Source: Macroventuria anomochaeta (Eukaryota; Ascomycota; Dothideomycetes; Pleosporales; Didymellaceae). From it: a DNA stretch of 64,000 bases. The stretch is from the NCBI RefSeq assembly GCF_010093625.1, contig NW_022985369.1, positions 440,488 to 504,487 of the forward strand, given 5' to 3'. Both the position numbers and the translations under genes were made by a program. Shown here piece by piece: positions 46,115 to 58,832 of this stretch; within the stretch, counting starts at the first letter, position 1; the number at the start of each line of letters is the position of its first letter. The notes beneath the pieces are model-generated. The model was not told where the DNA came from. It did not search any database and worked only from the letters and a program-made list of their open reading frames with translations.

Positions 46115-46967
46115 TCATGTTCTTGGGATGCTAGTGGACTCTGACGGTCTACGGGCTTTGCATTTGTCGTGTTGCATGTGGCCCTTCATTGCAGTAGTGC
46201 GTGTGAATTCGGCGTGGCATCTTGGACAGAAGCTCTTGGCTGCGGTCCCTGACTTCTCACGCTGATGTCGTAGGAGGTTGCTGAATGTTGAGAATTGTCG
46301 CCCATTACATCCATGGTCGAAGCATTGTGGCTTTGGCCGTGAGTTCAAGACACGCGGCATTACGGCGTTGTTCTGAGTACTCGGAGACGAAGAGAGCGCA
46401 GGCATGCTACTGGCCGGAGGTGGCGGAATGCCATGAGGAGGCTCATAAGTAGGATATGAAGCAGGCGTTGTTGATGATGGTGGGTACATTGTTGGCAGGG
46501 ATATACGATAGTCGCTCATTCCATATGTGGTTGGAGGGTACAAAGCTGGCCTGCAAAATGAGTTAGCCACTATCTACTATCAAAGAGACAGATTGTGCTC
46601 ACGGTGGGTAGGCAGAAGGATTACTTTCCAAGCTTTGGCTGGGGAGGTTGCTGTGAGGCGCAGGGTACGAGTAGCCTCCCGCATTAGAGCTTGGGCGCAC
46701 AGAATCTAGAGGTTGCTGCGGCTGATAAGTGCTCCGAGAATAAGATGGGTGTTGATGTTGATATGGCGGTAGTGCTGTGTGTTCATCGTGTCTTCTTGGT
46801 TGTTGGTCGTGCTGGAGTCCAGGACTGGATGCATACGATGAGGCATAGCCACCCGATGTCGAAGACCGGGAGTCTGAATAAGCTTGTTGGCTCACCGGGG
46901 GATAGCCTGGTGAATAGGACGATTGAGGAGACCCGTAGTGATTCATACCGTACTGAGAATGCGGCAT
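46115..46967 (-). CDS. C2H2 zinc-finger protein
   Basis: Minus-strand exons 46967-46603 and 46550-46115 (52-nt intron) encode 266 residues. The first 180 residues are Pro, Ser, Tyr and Gln rich (MPHSQYGMNHYGSPQSSYSP onwards). Two Cys/His zinc-binding units follow: QCFDHGCNGRQFSTFSNLLR with RH, then SFCPRCHAEFTRTTAMKGHM with QHDKC. This is the arrangement of many fungal C2H2 transcription regulators, in which the first finger is a CX4C form. The intron joins in phase inside a Tyr/Pro run. A nuclear DNA-binding role is likely by family; targets are unknown. Confidence 0.8.
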
Positions 46968-49900
46968 TGTGTATCCTAGTGTGCTACGCTTGTGAGAAGA
47001 TGTACATACAATCTATGAGTACATTTCACATACCTCATACCTTGCAACGCAGGGAACGATTCGAACAGCTGCTTAGTATAGATCGACTTTCCTTAGGACA
47101 GATCGTGACCACCAAGAATAGCGGGTCGCAAAGTAGCGTGGTCAACTTTAGTGCTGATGTGGGAACGCTCCGGTAGCTCGAAGTTGATGCTAGATAGCTG
47201 TTCTAAGCTCCTGATGCGGGTTCGTAGACGTTGAGTCGTTGGGTTTTGAGAATGAAGAATTGTAGGATAGAGATTCCTGGCGATCAGTCGGCAATGGATT
47301 GCTTCTTCGCTTAAGGGTCTCGAGGGTCTGTGGACTGTGCCCTGTCGGGGGAGGCTGATGTTTTTCTAGGTTGTGATAACCTACAAAACTTTGGTGGGGC
47401 ACAGGCAGAAGTGTGGCACGGTGCGGACGGTCATCCCTTGATCGAGAGAAATCCGATGGATGATAGGGAAAGTCTTGTTCGCTGCGATTCCTGAATTCTT
47501 ATGAGATGGTGAAGGTCTGAGACAGTTGATGCTGGAGGGTCGGATGGGTGATCACCGAGATGATAGCAACATGTAATGAAAGTGCTTGGTGGGGCTAACG
47601 TACGTTTTCTTCTCTGGGCGTGGGCGGCCTTGAGCTGCTTATACAACCTGAAGCGTGAGAATTGTGAGGCAGACTTGTGATCTTGGATCTGATATCCGGA
47701 GGTGGTTTAAGCCCTTGCATGGGGGATACCAATATTTACGGGTACGAAGCATCCGAGCACTAAACAGTCGCAGTTCGAGAGAATTGCGCTTTTCCCGGCT
47801 CTGCGGCTGGGGAATGGTCGGAGCCTCGTAGGATTCAAATCCCAGCGTGAGTATGGCCAAGCACCCTGACCGTTTCCCTAGTCGTTGGATGTACCCATGC
47901 CTGGGTGCCTGGGTACCTGGACCACTGATACCCTGACTTCAGGGAAGCAACGGGCACTTGTCGTTGACGACGAGCTCGGTCGTATCGATAAATGGCAAGC
48001 AGTGTAGGCTCAATGCACAAGCGGATGTTACCGCGTCCTTAGTAAGGACAACTATAGAGGTGCCGGTCGGCGACTAAGGTCGTCCCCGGCTACGGCGCTG
48101 ACAAGCCGCAGAGGTGGCCGTTGATAGTCCTGGGCAGATGCATTGCCCTCCATGCAAGCGTTGGTGGCGGCAAAGGGCTGCCGCGCATGGAGGAAAAGCT
48201 ATGCCCGCTTCGGCTTGGTATGTCGAACGGACCTGTCAGGCATCGACGCGTTAATCCTGGATAGTATACGACGAAAGAAGATATGGAGCCAGTCGAGTGG
48301 AGGTGATGATTCGGAAAGGCGTGGCGCGTGCACTTTCCAATCTCCATCCGTTGAAGCCTTGTCGGGGAACGTGGGCATCTGAGCCCCAGGGCCGTTCGTG
48401 GAATGACTCTCAGTTCATTACAGATCCAGAAAAATGGCGTGTTGTGCTATGCTGCCTATGCACAGCTCCTCGGTCCATTCACCGAACTACCTTGCGACAA
48501 CATACTCCGTGAAGCACGTGCTATCGCTCAGACACGGGCCGGAAGCATTGCTTTCAGCGACCAGCGCCGCCAGCGCCGCGCGGCAGCTTCTGGAAACCGC
48601 ATCGAACTTGCGAGGTGGCTGTTGTGGGTGTGCCAACAGAGGTGTCGTCAGTCAGATGTATGAGGTGATTGTGATCCAGGATGCATGAGCAGAGAGGGGC
48701 CGCCAACACGGCTAATCTCCGCCGCCCCTCCAAAGATACTCGACCTCTTCGGCATCGCTGTGGAGACTGACGAGTTTCGATGTCCGGGTTGGCGGTCGAC
48801 ACTGGGAGGACCCGTCGATAACGTTACTATTGCGCAACCAGCGACAGTGTTGTTTTACGCTGAGTTGCTGTTGCCACTTGTATCCCCCTCGACTGACTCA
48901 GTTGCACCCGTCACTTCTCTCTTAGACGGAGGTCTTGACAGGAACAGCAGTCACCGAGCAAAGTCTTCATTTCGAAGTGCACTGCCATCACCACGCCGCA
49001 GGAAGCTGCAGCTCGGGCACACTTTATCTACATGCAGATGACATAAGCGAGCATCTTGCTGCGTTGATTGGCTGTATAGCCGCGGCGACGATGGAAGACC
49101 TGCGGAAGAGCTCGCGAAACTTACCATCCGACCGGCAACGCCCATCACTCATCGACACCACGATCGCAGAGAATCCACAATAAGACCATAAGACTGTCCG
49201 AATCTCGAAAGAAGCTGCGAAAATCTGGTCTGAAGAGGCGTTTCTGCACATCAGCCAGAACATCACCATCGTGGAGGCTGTCTGTCAAACCCCACGCCGA
49301 CAAAGGCCAGCATCTACGCCCTCACTTAGAAAAAGAAGTCGCAATCTTGAACCCACGATGTTGTGTCTTCTGGCTGCTTGAACACGCCATCCTGACTTGA
49401 GTCGATGAAGGGAGGTCCTCGCGAAGAGAGGCGCAGCACTCATCGGAAGCAGCAACTAATTCGAGGGAGATGATCAATGAACAGTTGACCTGGGCATCGA
49501 AGCCTGATTGGAAGGCCTGATAGCTCGTAAATTTCTACGACGGGAAACGTCTAACAAGCAACGAAAGCAAATGGCAAGGTAGGGATCAGGGGAAGCTGAT
49601 GTGAACCAGGGTAGTGCCTGCCATGACCGAAATGTCAAGCAGACAGCCGCAAACGGGCCGTTGTCGCAGGGAGCACCAGGCGGGAGCACTGGCTCGAGAT
49701 GAGCCTCTCCACAGCATACGAAGGTCTGCTCTGGACCATCCACACCACGATTCAGTCTTCGGTATTCGGCAAGCAGTTCTCTGTCAGTTCCATCACGGAC
49801 TAAACAACTGTGACGGCCTCCCCGATATTGCACTATGTTGCTACGACGATAGGGATCGTTGGCCAGGCACGACTTCGCAAATTTCCTAGCATATCCCAGT

Positions 49901-51033
49901 TCGATACTATCACCGACTACATGCCATCGTAAAAGGCGGGGGAGCTCGGGCTACCGGCCTCCCGTCTGCCTGGTAAGCATGAACGTCTGTCAGAATAAAG
50001 TTCAAGGCAACTTCGTAGGGCATACGTAGGCGCGGTGCATTGCAGTAAACCGCACCACGTGCTAACATGTAGAGATAGGACCACGCCAACCTCATAGAAG
50101 CAATTCTCACGACTCAACGCCAGGTCATCCTGAACTGCTGCTTATTCGAGGCATCACGATGGTCTGATCTAATCTCTTTTCCAATATTCCAGTACCATAG
50201 TCCAGCGTACGCCGTACATACTTCGAACTCAGACAAACTCAAATTGTTGAACCGATGTCTCTATCCCTACAACACCACGAAATCAGCCAGCGACGACTTC
50301 AACAGGTGCAAGCGAGCGGCCACTCTACATATACCGGGCCAACTACGCACCTCTCCTTGAAGCACCCCAAGCCACAATATAGAAATATCGGCTGGCGTTT
50401 TGGAAACGTTCATTACCCCAGGGGCAGTCTTGGCAAAGGCACGAAGGATGCACTGATGAACATACCAATTTCAACTCCTGACTATACTTCAATCGTACGA
50501 CTGTACCTAGCACTCGAGATACGCTTGCCTATAAGATTATAAGACGATGACAGGCTCAATGATATCACAGGTAAGCGAAAATTAACACTAATAAACAGTA
50601 ACAATCGTCCGGTACTAAGTTCAACTTGGGGAAAGCACCATGGCGAGAAAGACATCGACTGTCTGCTGACTGTGCCGATACAACTATCGATCAGTCATTG
50701 CAAAGTAAAAAACAGATCAGCAATATCATTCCACGAACAACGCCCATCCTTCCTCACTGATCATGACTCAAGCTGTGAGTTGACGTCAACATCACTTGAT
50801 GTGCACGGCCCCTTCAGCGGCTATCAAGCTCATCGGAAGTATCAATCCGCTCACAACCTCCTTTTTTCACCGCACACGGCAGAAATGATATCTCCCCGGG
50901 TTCTTGAACGGATATCGGCACTGTTTCATTTCTACAAGCCGTCTGTCTCACTCTCTGTGCATTGTCGTGCAACGCGGGCAATGTGATCATGATGAACGTT
51001 TTACTTTTTCTTTGATTGTCTCCACGAGATGCA
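46968..51033. other. Gene-poor interval, about 4.1 kb
   Basis: This is the longest stretch without a supported gene. Overlapping frames at 48143-48690 and 48685-49183 (plus) and at 49474-49833 (minus) reach 60-120 codons, but I see no motif, no signal peptide and no clean set of joinable exons. Base composition is similar to the flanks, so there is no sign of an AT-rich repeat island. It may hold decayed genes or unrecognised lineage-specific exons. Confidence 0.5.
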
Positions 51034-52974
51034 TCACTGCGGCGCCTTATCCATAGCGTCCAGCGCCCTCTTGAACGTGTCAACCAGCTTACTCGTCTCC
51101 TCCAACCCGACACTGAACCGAATCAGATCGGCTTCGACACCCCATTTCGCAGCCTGCACGATCGTTAGCACGTATCCACATCAACTTTGAAATATATTGA
51201 CTCACCCAATCCAACTCGCCATAGTGCGCCAAAATCACATACGGACTGCTCAGCGTGAAGTTCGTGCCCAGACTCGGTCCCTTCACCGTATCCAGGTTAT
51301 CGAAGAACGCGATAGCATCAGCCTTGGTATAGAAAGTCGCAGACAGCAGACCGCCATAGCCACCCTTGGGGTTACGACACTTCTCATAGAAAGGCCGTGT
51401 CGGTGAGGTCTTGGGGTAATTGACCTGCTTGACTCTTGGATGCGCGCTCAGCACGTCGCAAATAGCTTCAGCATTCATCCCAATACGCTCGATCCTCGAC
51501 ACGAAGTCGCGGCTGTTGCGCTCAAGGAAAATGGAGTCTTCGGCCCAGTGGTTGTCTTCGTAGTCGTCTGTCCATTGCTTCTTGAGGAGTGCGTAGTTCT
51601 GCGCTTTCGGGTTGAGCACCAGACCACCACCCATGACGTTGCTGTCGCCGCTGAAGACTTTGGTTAAGCTGCTGACGACGACGTCTGCGTAAGGGAGCAC
51701 ATTGACATTGATGAAGTTGCCGATTGTTTCGTCGACTACGACGCAGAAGTCGTACTTGTCGGCTAGCTTGCGTATGCGCTCTAGGTCTGGACTTCTGAGC
51801 AGGGGGTTGCCAGGAAACTCTGTGAATAGTGCGAGATATTTCTCACCGCTTTCTAGACGCTTCTCCAGATCGTCGAGCTCTTCGCTCGAACCATAGCCGT
51901 AGAACAGTGATCCTGGTCCGAACTTCTCAGTGATCTTGAGCGTGTCGATGTACGGGAAGCCGTAGACGATGGCTTTGTGTTCTCCTTTGGCGGCGAGCAA
52001 GTTCCTATGTGTGTTGAAGATGGAACTCATACCAGTCGGGTACAGGTAGACGTCATCTTCGGAGAAGTCAGCGACTTGGCGCGTACGTTCTGAGTCAGCG
52101 TCCAGAGAGAGCGCTTCTGCTAGTGCAACGTCGGCGGTAAGGGAACCAGCGATGCGGCGGCGAACAGCGAGTTTGGCGTTCTTGGTCATAGAGAGATCGA
52201 GGTTGCGACCGAATCTTTGCTCAACGAATTGCGTCAGGGTTTCGGCGTCTTGTTGGGTTGCGGGAGCATCGAGGTCAATGGAGGTCTTCTTCTGGTATCG
52301 TCGAGGTCCTTTGCAGAAGCGGGATGGCTGTTCGTCGAGCTTCGTGGCATCAACCAGAACACCCTTCTCGAAAAGGTGGTGGCAGTACTCTGCTCTTCTG
52401 CTCGATACACCATCTCCTGAGTGCTGCCAGAACTGCTTGGCAACCTTGAACAGGTCCAGTGGGTAAAGTACAGCGGAGATCTTTGGTGATATGGCATTCA
52501 TGTCTTCGGCACGTGCCTTCTCAGCTGCTGGTAACAAGTCGATGATCCTCACTTGAGAAGTGTCCTGGTCCGCTGCGATCCTGAGGATGAAATCTCGACA
52601 TCTTGATGCAGTGCAGTGTGTGGGGAAAAGCATTGCACCTTCTCCTTCTCTTCCATGCTTCTCCACTATGTCTGTTGCGAACTTCTGGATCTCCTTGTGT
52701 ATGAAGAACCTTCGATTATCAGTAGAGCTTCGACATTGTCTTCGCCACCACTTACCTGGGATAGCCAGTCTTCATCTTACTAATAACCCATTCTTCACCT
52801 TCTTCGTAGCCAACATTGGCTCTCCATGTCGGTAATGAGACACTGACAGCCTGGCGTATTCAGCAAGTGCTTAATCGCGAAAGAAGTGAAGTATTGACTC
52901 ACGTGCTCAGTCATAGGAGGAAGACTCTCCCCCACCTCAACATCATTCTCGTTCTCAATCATCATAGGCGCCAT
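51034..52974 (-). CDS. STR2: Cystathionine gamma-synthase
   Basis: Minus-strand exons 52974-52903, 52850-52756, 52709-51206 and 51153-51034, with introns of 52, 46 and 52 nt, encode 596 residues. It belongs to the fungal Str2/Met-7 type of PLP enzymes that make cystathionine from cysteine and an O-acyl homoserine in the trans-sulfuration route to methionine. The N-terminal block AVSVSLPTWRANVGYEEGEE and KMKTGYPRFFIHKEIQ is typical of this large form. The PLP Lys is at about residue 405 in SSLTKVFSGDSNVMGG, with the cofactor-binding Asp in FCVVVDETIGNF and the C-terminal IRFSVGLEETSKLVD. It is divergent from the HAUS1-like gene, 276 bp apart. All junctions restore conserved sequence. Confidence 0.93.
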
Positions 52975-53250
52975 GTGGGCAAACAAATACGTACGGTCTA
53001 CAGTATGGTACAGAGTACAGAAGAAAGGGCCTCGTATGTGTAATTGTGGAGGCAATTACTGGTTCGACAGCAATGACACTTCGTGCTCCAAAACAAGTTG
53101 AATAGTGTTCCCCAGCGCCCGCTAGCTCCGAGGTCGGCAGTTGCGACGAAATTTAAGCCTATCGATAAGAGAAGGGGCCAGGGTCTAGCTGCGGATGCCT
53201 ATCCGCATTCAGCGCGACAACAAACACCAGTGACACCATAAACTCTGAAG

Positions 53251-54194
53251 ATGGACAACCTCACGCCGTCTGATCTCTTCTCGCCCTCGAAAGCTCGGCA
53301 ACAGCGTGCGCGGGCACAGGACTGGGCACATATTGACTCATGGCTGTCATACAAGTATGCCGGGCGCACAGTGCCTACGTTTGAGCGCAATGAGGAGACG
53401 CTGAAGGTGCTACGCGAATTATCGATGGCGAATGAGAGGGCAGATGAGGAGCGTGCAATACTAGAACGTGTAGAGCGAGAAGCGTTGAAGGAGCTAGATG
53501 AGGTATGAGCCTGTTCAATCATACACCACGAAGCAAGGCACTCACCAGGTAGGCCACCACCAACTCAAGCGACGCTCACATTCTCTCTACCCTTCGCGCA
53601 CACCTTACGTCCGAAGGAACGACTGCCCTTACCGCACTCGCATCCACCACAATCGCGCTCTCGACACCAACAGCAGACCCGCAGACCCTCGCCCACGCCC
53701 TCATCTCGCACACCATCACAACGCAGAACCTCACCAACCAATTCACCCACATCCAAACTCTCCAACAATACCTCTCAAAACAACACGCTCTCCTCCGGAC
53801 CCAGATCCACGAGCTACAAACCAACCCCTCGTTCTCCGCTCCATCCTCGCTCCAACGCCAGACAATCGAGCAGGCCCGGCAAACCAAGCATCTCCGCTCC
53901 AAGATCCGGGAAGCAGAGTCGCAGCTCTCCTCCCTTCATTCTAGCCATGAGCGTGCTATGACGCCAGGGTCGAAGAACATAGCGTCTGCAGAGGCGATAA
54001 CGGAGATGCTGGAGCAGCAGCTCGCGTTGGAGGAGCTGAGGGACAGAGTCGAGGCGTTGGAAGGGGAAGTTGAAGAGTTCGGCGGGTTGCCGGCTGATCT
54101 GGCAGCTGCGAGGAAGGAAGTGGGACGGTTCGAAGTCAAGTGCGATGAAGTACGAAGAAGGCGAGATGAACTTTTCGAGGGGTTGGTGGGGTAA
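53251..54194 (+). CDS. Augmin complex subunit HAUS1-like coiled-coil protein
   Basis: Exons 53251-53502 and 53553-54194 (50-nt intron) encode 297 residues. The N-terminus MDNLTPSDLFSPSKARQQRA followed by AQDWAHIDSWLSYKYAGRTV resembles fungal HAUS1 proteins. Most of the rest is predicted coiled coil with long Glu/Arg/Leu-rich heptads, ending in VRRRRDELFEGLVG. Augmin brings gamma-tubulin to existing microtubules and is found in filamentous ascomycetes but not in budding yeast. The acceptor used is the second of two nearby AG sites; the first would give a frame with no family likeness. The identification rests on the N-terminal motif, so it is good but not certain. Confidence 0.7.
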
Positions 54195-54377
54195 GAAGAG
54201 TTGGATCAGGAACTACAGAAGAGTCTTCAACAGGTTGCGCCGAGGTCGTTTGATAAGTCCACAAACTTCAGTCTATCCCTGGGGTATCTTCCAAATCGTG
54301 CCGAACTCCCCATCAAGTACATGATCAAACCTGTGGTTTCCTCCAGCGTCAGCCTGACCCACGATAATCACTTCTGC

Positions 54378-54950
54378 TCACTCCGAAAACCAAGGGTGCT
54401 TGAACAGCTCTTCTGCTGAAGGTCGCTCCGCCGGATTGTACGCCAGGGTCTCTCAGATAAGCTGACAGATGGTGGCTGCTTCCTCATCGCCGATGTCAGG
54501 ATGCTTGTGCATCGCCAAGCGTTGCTCGAGCGACTCGTACGGCTCGTACTCACCACATGGGCATAACTGCTTGTGATTTGAATCGTACCACTTACTTGCC
54601 ACCGGCCAGTCACGCATGATAGACTCAGGCAACCGTCCTATTTTGTCGTCAAGCTGGACGAAGTGGTCATCGTCCGCCTTGTCTCGGTGCGCTTGGTCGT
54701 AGCCAGATACCGCTACCGTGAATAGCGGCCCGCTTGTGAGAAACTCGTAGACTAGACAGCCGAAGAACTAGACGTCAATACTGCTGTCGAACGGCCGATT
54801 GAGTATCAGCTCGGGGCTGCGGAGACCGATGGGTGTTGTTGGAGATAGGGGTGCGTCGGAGAGGAAGAACGCTCTGAGAACAGTCAGTCATGCACACTCT
54901 CAAACGTCAGGAACCGTACCGGTGCCAAAGTCGGACAGCTTTAACCGGTT
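54378..54950 (-). pseudogene. Truncated SR-protein kinase (SRPK-like) with in-frame stops
   Basis: On the minus strand the C-lobe of an SRPK-type kinase can be read from KLSDFGTG (DFG motif, near 54945), across a possible intact intron, through SPTTPIGLRSPELILNRPFD (activation segment and APE-like region) to PAERPSAEELFKHPWFSE and TGA at 54378. Two sense codons are now stops: TAG at 54770-54768, where the family has Trp in DVWSFGC, and TGA at 54455-54453, where an Arg is expected in LIRETL. The N-lobe is missing; nothing similar is visible up to 55600. Both stops and the neighbouring Ser-to-Phe change fit C:G to T:A transitions. Intact relatives phosphorylate SR splicing factors. Confidence 0.82.
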
Positions 54951-56265
54951 GTCTCTCGATCAGAGAATTAGTTGCAAGCTCCTAACTTTCAGAAAGTCGT
55001 TTATCCTCATTGCCTTCTGATCGAAGACTCGAAGTGACCTGAGATGTACTTAACCACTGTTCACCGTGAATGTATTCAACCAGCAGCTGCATGTAATGCT
55101 TACCTATTGAAACAATGTACAGCCATTGAAAGTTGTGAGCTGATACAAGAAATTTTTGGAACAATTTGAGGATCCAGAATTGGCGTCTTCCATATGAGCG
55201 GGAGGAAAGTCAATTGAAGATGCCATGCGTATGTTGCCACGATCAACGCTCACTAAGACTTTCAGCAACGTTTTCAAATTCCAGAAATTGCCGTTTCTAC
55301 CAAATGAGAAATCCTACCTGGCCAGCAGGCAGGCAGTATACGTGATAACAGCACTGGACTCCTATCACCTTGGCCTCCAGGTGGTCACGAACCTGTTTCA
55401 GCAACCATGCAAACGAAGGATGGTATCGATGAGTACAAAATGGCACATACTGACCATACTGCCTCCTTCCGTACCAACGGCAGGCATATCAGCCTTTGAT
55501 CGACCTCTCGATCGACTTGTTCTACGCTCCCACGTTCAGTGTCCAGTTCCTCGTCAACATGGCCATAACCGTCGAGTTCGACCCCGAGAGCATACCCTCA
55601 GCTCAGCCGGAGCGTTGAGTTCATAGTCCAAGTCTGATACCGCACGTCACTGTCGACTGGCACGACAAGCACGATCGATTCATCAAAAGCGGCCACATCC
55701 GGACCCCGAAAAACATCCTTGGCCGGCGCATACGATCGAATCTTTGGGCATGTATGCTCCTCGTTGAGACTGTACCCTGGAGGTATTCAGCACTGTCCGC
55801 ATATGGCGTGTCATGTCATGATTGCTGCAAAGTCTTTCAATGTGTTTCGAGGTCAGTGAACGGCGTGGAATTCGCACTTGTGTGATTTATTGATTCGCCA
55901 CATAGAATATATATATCACTGCTAGACGATACGAATAACGATAACGAATGATGTTATGACCCTGGAACTTGTCCTCATGGGCAATAGAAGATTACGATAG
56001 AGTACGTGATGGGATGACGTGTCCAGGGAAGGTTTGGAAGCTTGACTTCATTTAGGCGCGTGTATGGGAAGTCACTGTATTGTCGCTTGGCCGGCATTCA
56101 CCTCGAATCGATCAGTACATCATACATACCCGGGCTTCCGGCAAAAATGAAGGTCCCGTCTCGCGCACCGACAACAACGGGTTCAATGCCATTTCGATGT
56201 CTGGGAATTGTAAGGCATGGTAGACACATGTGCAAGAAGAACATCGGTTTACATGAGTATCTGCC
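54951..56265. other. Intergenic, about 1.3 kb
   Basis: No supported gene. The open frame at 55225-55626 has no motif, and I could not find the N-lobe of the broken kinase here on either strand. Confidence 0.5.
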
Positions 56266-58237
56266 TCACAGCTCAGACTGCTCGCCCTTCAACTCGCCCA
56301 GCCTTAGCTGATTCCTCTTCCCCAGCACTCTAAGCGTGTTCTTCCTCTCCTTTTCCGACATGGTCTCCCAATTCGCAATCCTACTCAAACTCCCATCCTT
56401 GTTAACGACCATTGGTCCGAGATGATCCAGGGTCACACCCTCACCGTCGACCTCGAGTTGCGGTGCATCCGACTCCGGCTCTGGGAGAGAGAGAGCGGGG
56501 AACTGCACAGGAGCTTGTGCCTGGGCGTCCGGAGGGGAGTGGTGCACAGCACCCTCCACTTCATCCTGCCCAACTTCCTCGCTCGCAAACGCGCTCCCAC
56601 TCTTCTCACGCTCCCACTTATCCTTAATCAACCTCGCGACATTCTTCCCACTCAAAGCACTCGTCTCCATTGTACTAATAAAGCTCTCCATGCCGCTCGT
56701 ATACCACAACCCGCCCTCACCCTCACCCTCACTCCCATCCAACCTAATCTCCTCAAACGTAACCCTCGGGTACTCCCGCGGATACGAGTGCCACACCTTC
56801 CTATACACCCAGCTCACAGCACCATCCACATCTTCACCCTCTGCTTCACGCTCCGAAACAGAATGTCCGAGGACGTGCGACAGGAACGTGGATGTGATGG
56901 GCTCAACGGAGAAGATCTTGTAGATGAACTCCTGGCGCGGGGGTGAGGCACGACGGTTCAGGGAGGTGTAGTGCATGGATATACTGTAGAAGCCTGGGGT
57001 GCCGGGGTTGCCATCGAGGGGTGCTTCGGAGGCAGGGAGCGTGGTGAGGACGTATTGCGGGACGTTCTCGCCGGGGGAGAGGTTGAATGCTGAGGGGGAG
57101 AGCTTGTAGGGTGAGGCGAACAATGTGACGTGTAGCTTTACGTATGGGATTGTGTCGGGAGCGTGCTGTGGCGCGGGGGAGATGGTGAGGTTTGTGAATT
57201 GGAGAGGTGCTGCGAGGATGACGTCATCGAAGGTGGAGGTGGACTCGTTGATGGACAGGTGGTATGTACCATCGTCTTGTTTTGAGATCTGTGAGACCTG
57301 AGTGTTGAGGTGCGTTGTGATTGCGGGCGAGGACTTCAGCATGCTTGCGAAGATGCGCCAGTTACCGCCGTCAATCTGCATTGCGCCGCTCGTAGCCATG
57401 CACACCATAGTCTCGAGACCATGGATATAGGCGAGGTTCGAGGCGTAGTTGACTCTCGTACTGCCCTCGTTAGCACTTACAGCGCGCATGCACCATTCAG
57501 ACATCACACTCACCTCGCCTGAATAACCTCGCTCGCAAACGCGTTCCCAATACCATTCGCGGTGAGATACTGCTCGCCCGTCACACCCGTGATCTCCAAC
57601 AGCCCCTGACCCTCCAACGCCTCCCCCAAACTGCTCCACGGAAATACAGGCTCCTCATACATGCCCAAGAACCTGCCCACCGCACTCTTCATCAGCCGAT
57701 TCGTCTTCAACGGCGCGAGTCCATACCGCCACAGCAACCTCGCCTTATCCCACCAGCCATCCTCCTCGCTTGTAACCAGCACAAACTGCTTGCCGTCCCA
57801 TATCCCAAGATCGGGTAACTCAAGCCGTGTAGCAAGGCTGTCTTCCGAGGAGGCGATGGAGAGGTTGAAGTCGCGCGTTGCGTTGACGAGGATGTGGTTC
57901 ACGTCGACGAAGATGGAGCCGCCGAGCTCGATGGGGACGGCGGGGTCGGACCAGGCGTCGACGGTGGTGGTGCGGCCGCCGATGTAGGACGAGCGCTCGA
58001 AGACGGTGATGTTGGTTGGGGTCGAGGAGGAGGCGGCGTATTGGGCGAGGTGGTAGGCTGCTGATGAGCCGCCGGCGCCGGCGCCTGGACGTTGTTAGGG
58101 CCAAGGGGATGGCTTGAGTGCTGAGAGCGCGAGGTACCTATGATCGCGACACGCTTCGTTGCTGGCGTTGCATGGCTGCTGCTGAGCGCTGTGGCGCAGG
58201 TCAACAGCGGAATCACGTGCGATAACCGCGCCATCAT
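56266..58237 (-). CDS. Prenylcysteine oxidase/lyase
   Basis: Minus-strand exons 58237-58138, 58084-57514 and 57460-56266, with two introns of 53 nt, encode 621 residues. A signal peptide (MMARLSHVIPLLTCATALSS) leads into the FAD-binding motif VAIIGAGAGGSSAAYHLAQY and the second nucleotide block TNITVFERSSYIGGRTTTVD. The prenylcysteine lyase domain follows, with IELGGSIFVDVNHILVNATR, ITGVTGEQYLTANGIGNAFA and the C-terminal GLWYTSGMESFISTMETSAL, which closes the FAD site. These enzymes oxidatively cleave prenylcysteine from degraded prenylated proteins in lysosome-like compartments. About 110 residues after the catalytic domain are Glu/Pro rich and less conserved. The last intron uses the second of two close acceptors to restore the frame. 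Confidence 0.9.
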
Positions 58238-58832
58238 GTTGTTCGCAAACAACAGGCGTGCGTGAAGGGTTTTTACAAAAGGCTCCGTTCAAGAAGACGA
58301 AGACTGTGCACTCGGGTGATACCAGACTCACGACAAACGGGAGCCCCGGAGTTGGCAAAGTCGCGCAAGCGCGGGGAAGGTGAGCTGACGACGCGCACGA
58401 GCTGAAGCATGAACGCTTTTGGCAGCCAGCTTGGAACACAGGTTTCTCTTGATCCTCGGAAACATGGAGCAACTTGGACATGTTTCGGAACGCTACTGTA
58501 TCTGTATGACGAATATCCTAGGGCTACATCTCAAGCACAAGCATTTTGGGCGACGGGTACCTGGGTAGCAAGAAACGCGTGCTCACGTGGTGTTGTCCTT
58601 GGCTATTAGGTACAGTCCAGCGTGTGTTGTTATTATTGAGCCTTTCACCTTGGATGGTATCTACCTACTTATGCCTTTCCTGTTGTGCAGGTGCACCGTG
58701 TCAGTCGGCGGTGCATTTATCGTACAATATCTATCAAGTACATTTCCTGCACGCGTTGCAAGTCTCCAGCGCCCATTCAATGAGTCTTATTCCACCTCTT
58801 TGGGTGGCAGAAGCAACGCTAGCATACTCTTC
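58238..58832. other. Intergenic, 595 bp
   Basis: This is the 5' flank of the prenylcysteine oxidase gene and 3' flank of the flavin-reductase fusion gene. No supported feature. Confidence 0.5.

Noticed and set aside
55225..55626. A 133-codon plus-strand frame beside the broken kinase
   Set aside because: I checked whether either strand held the missing kinase N-lobe. No glycine-rich loop, catalytic lysine motif or other kinase block could be found.
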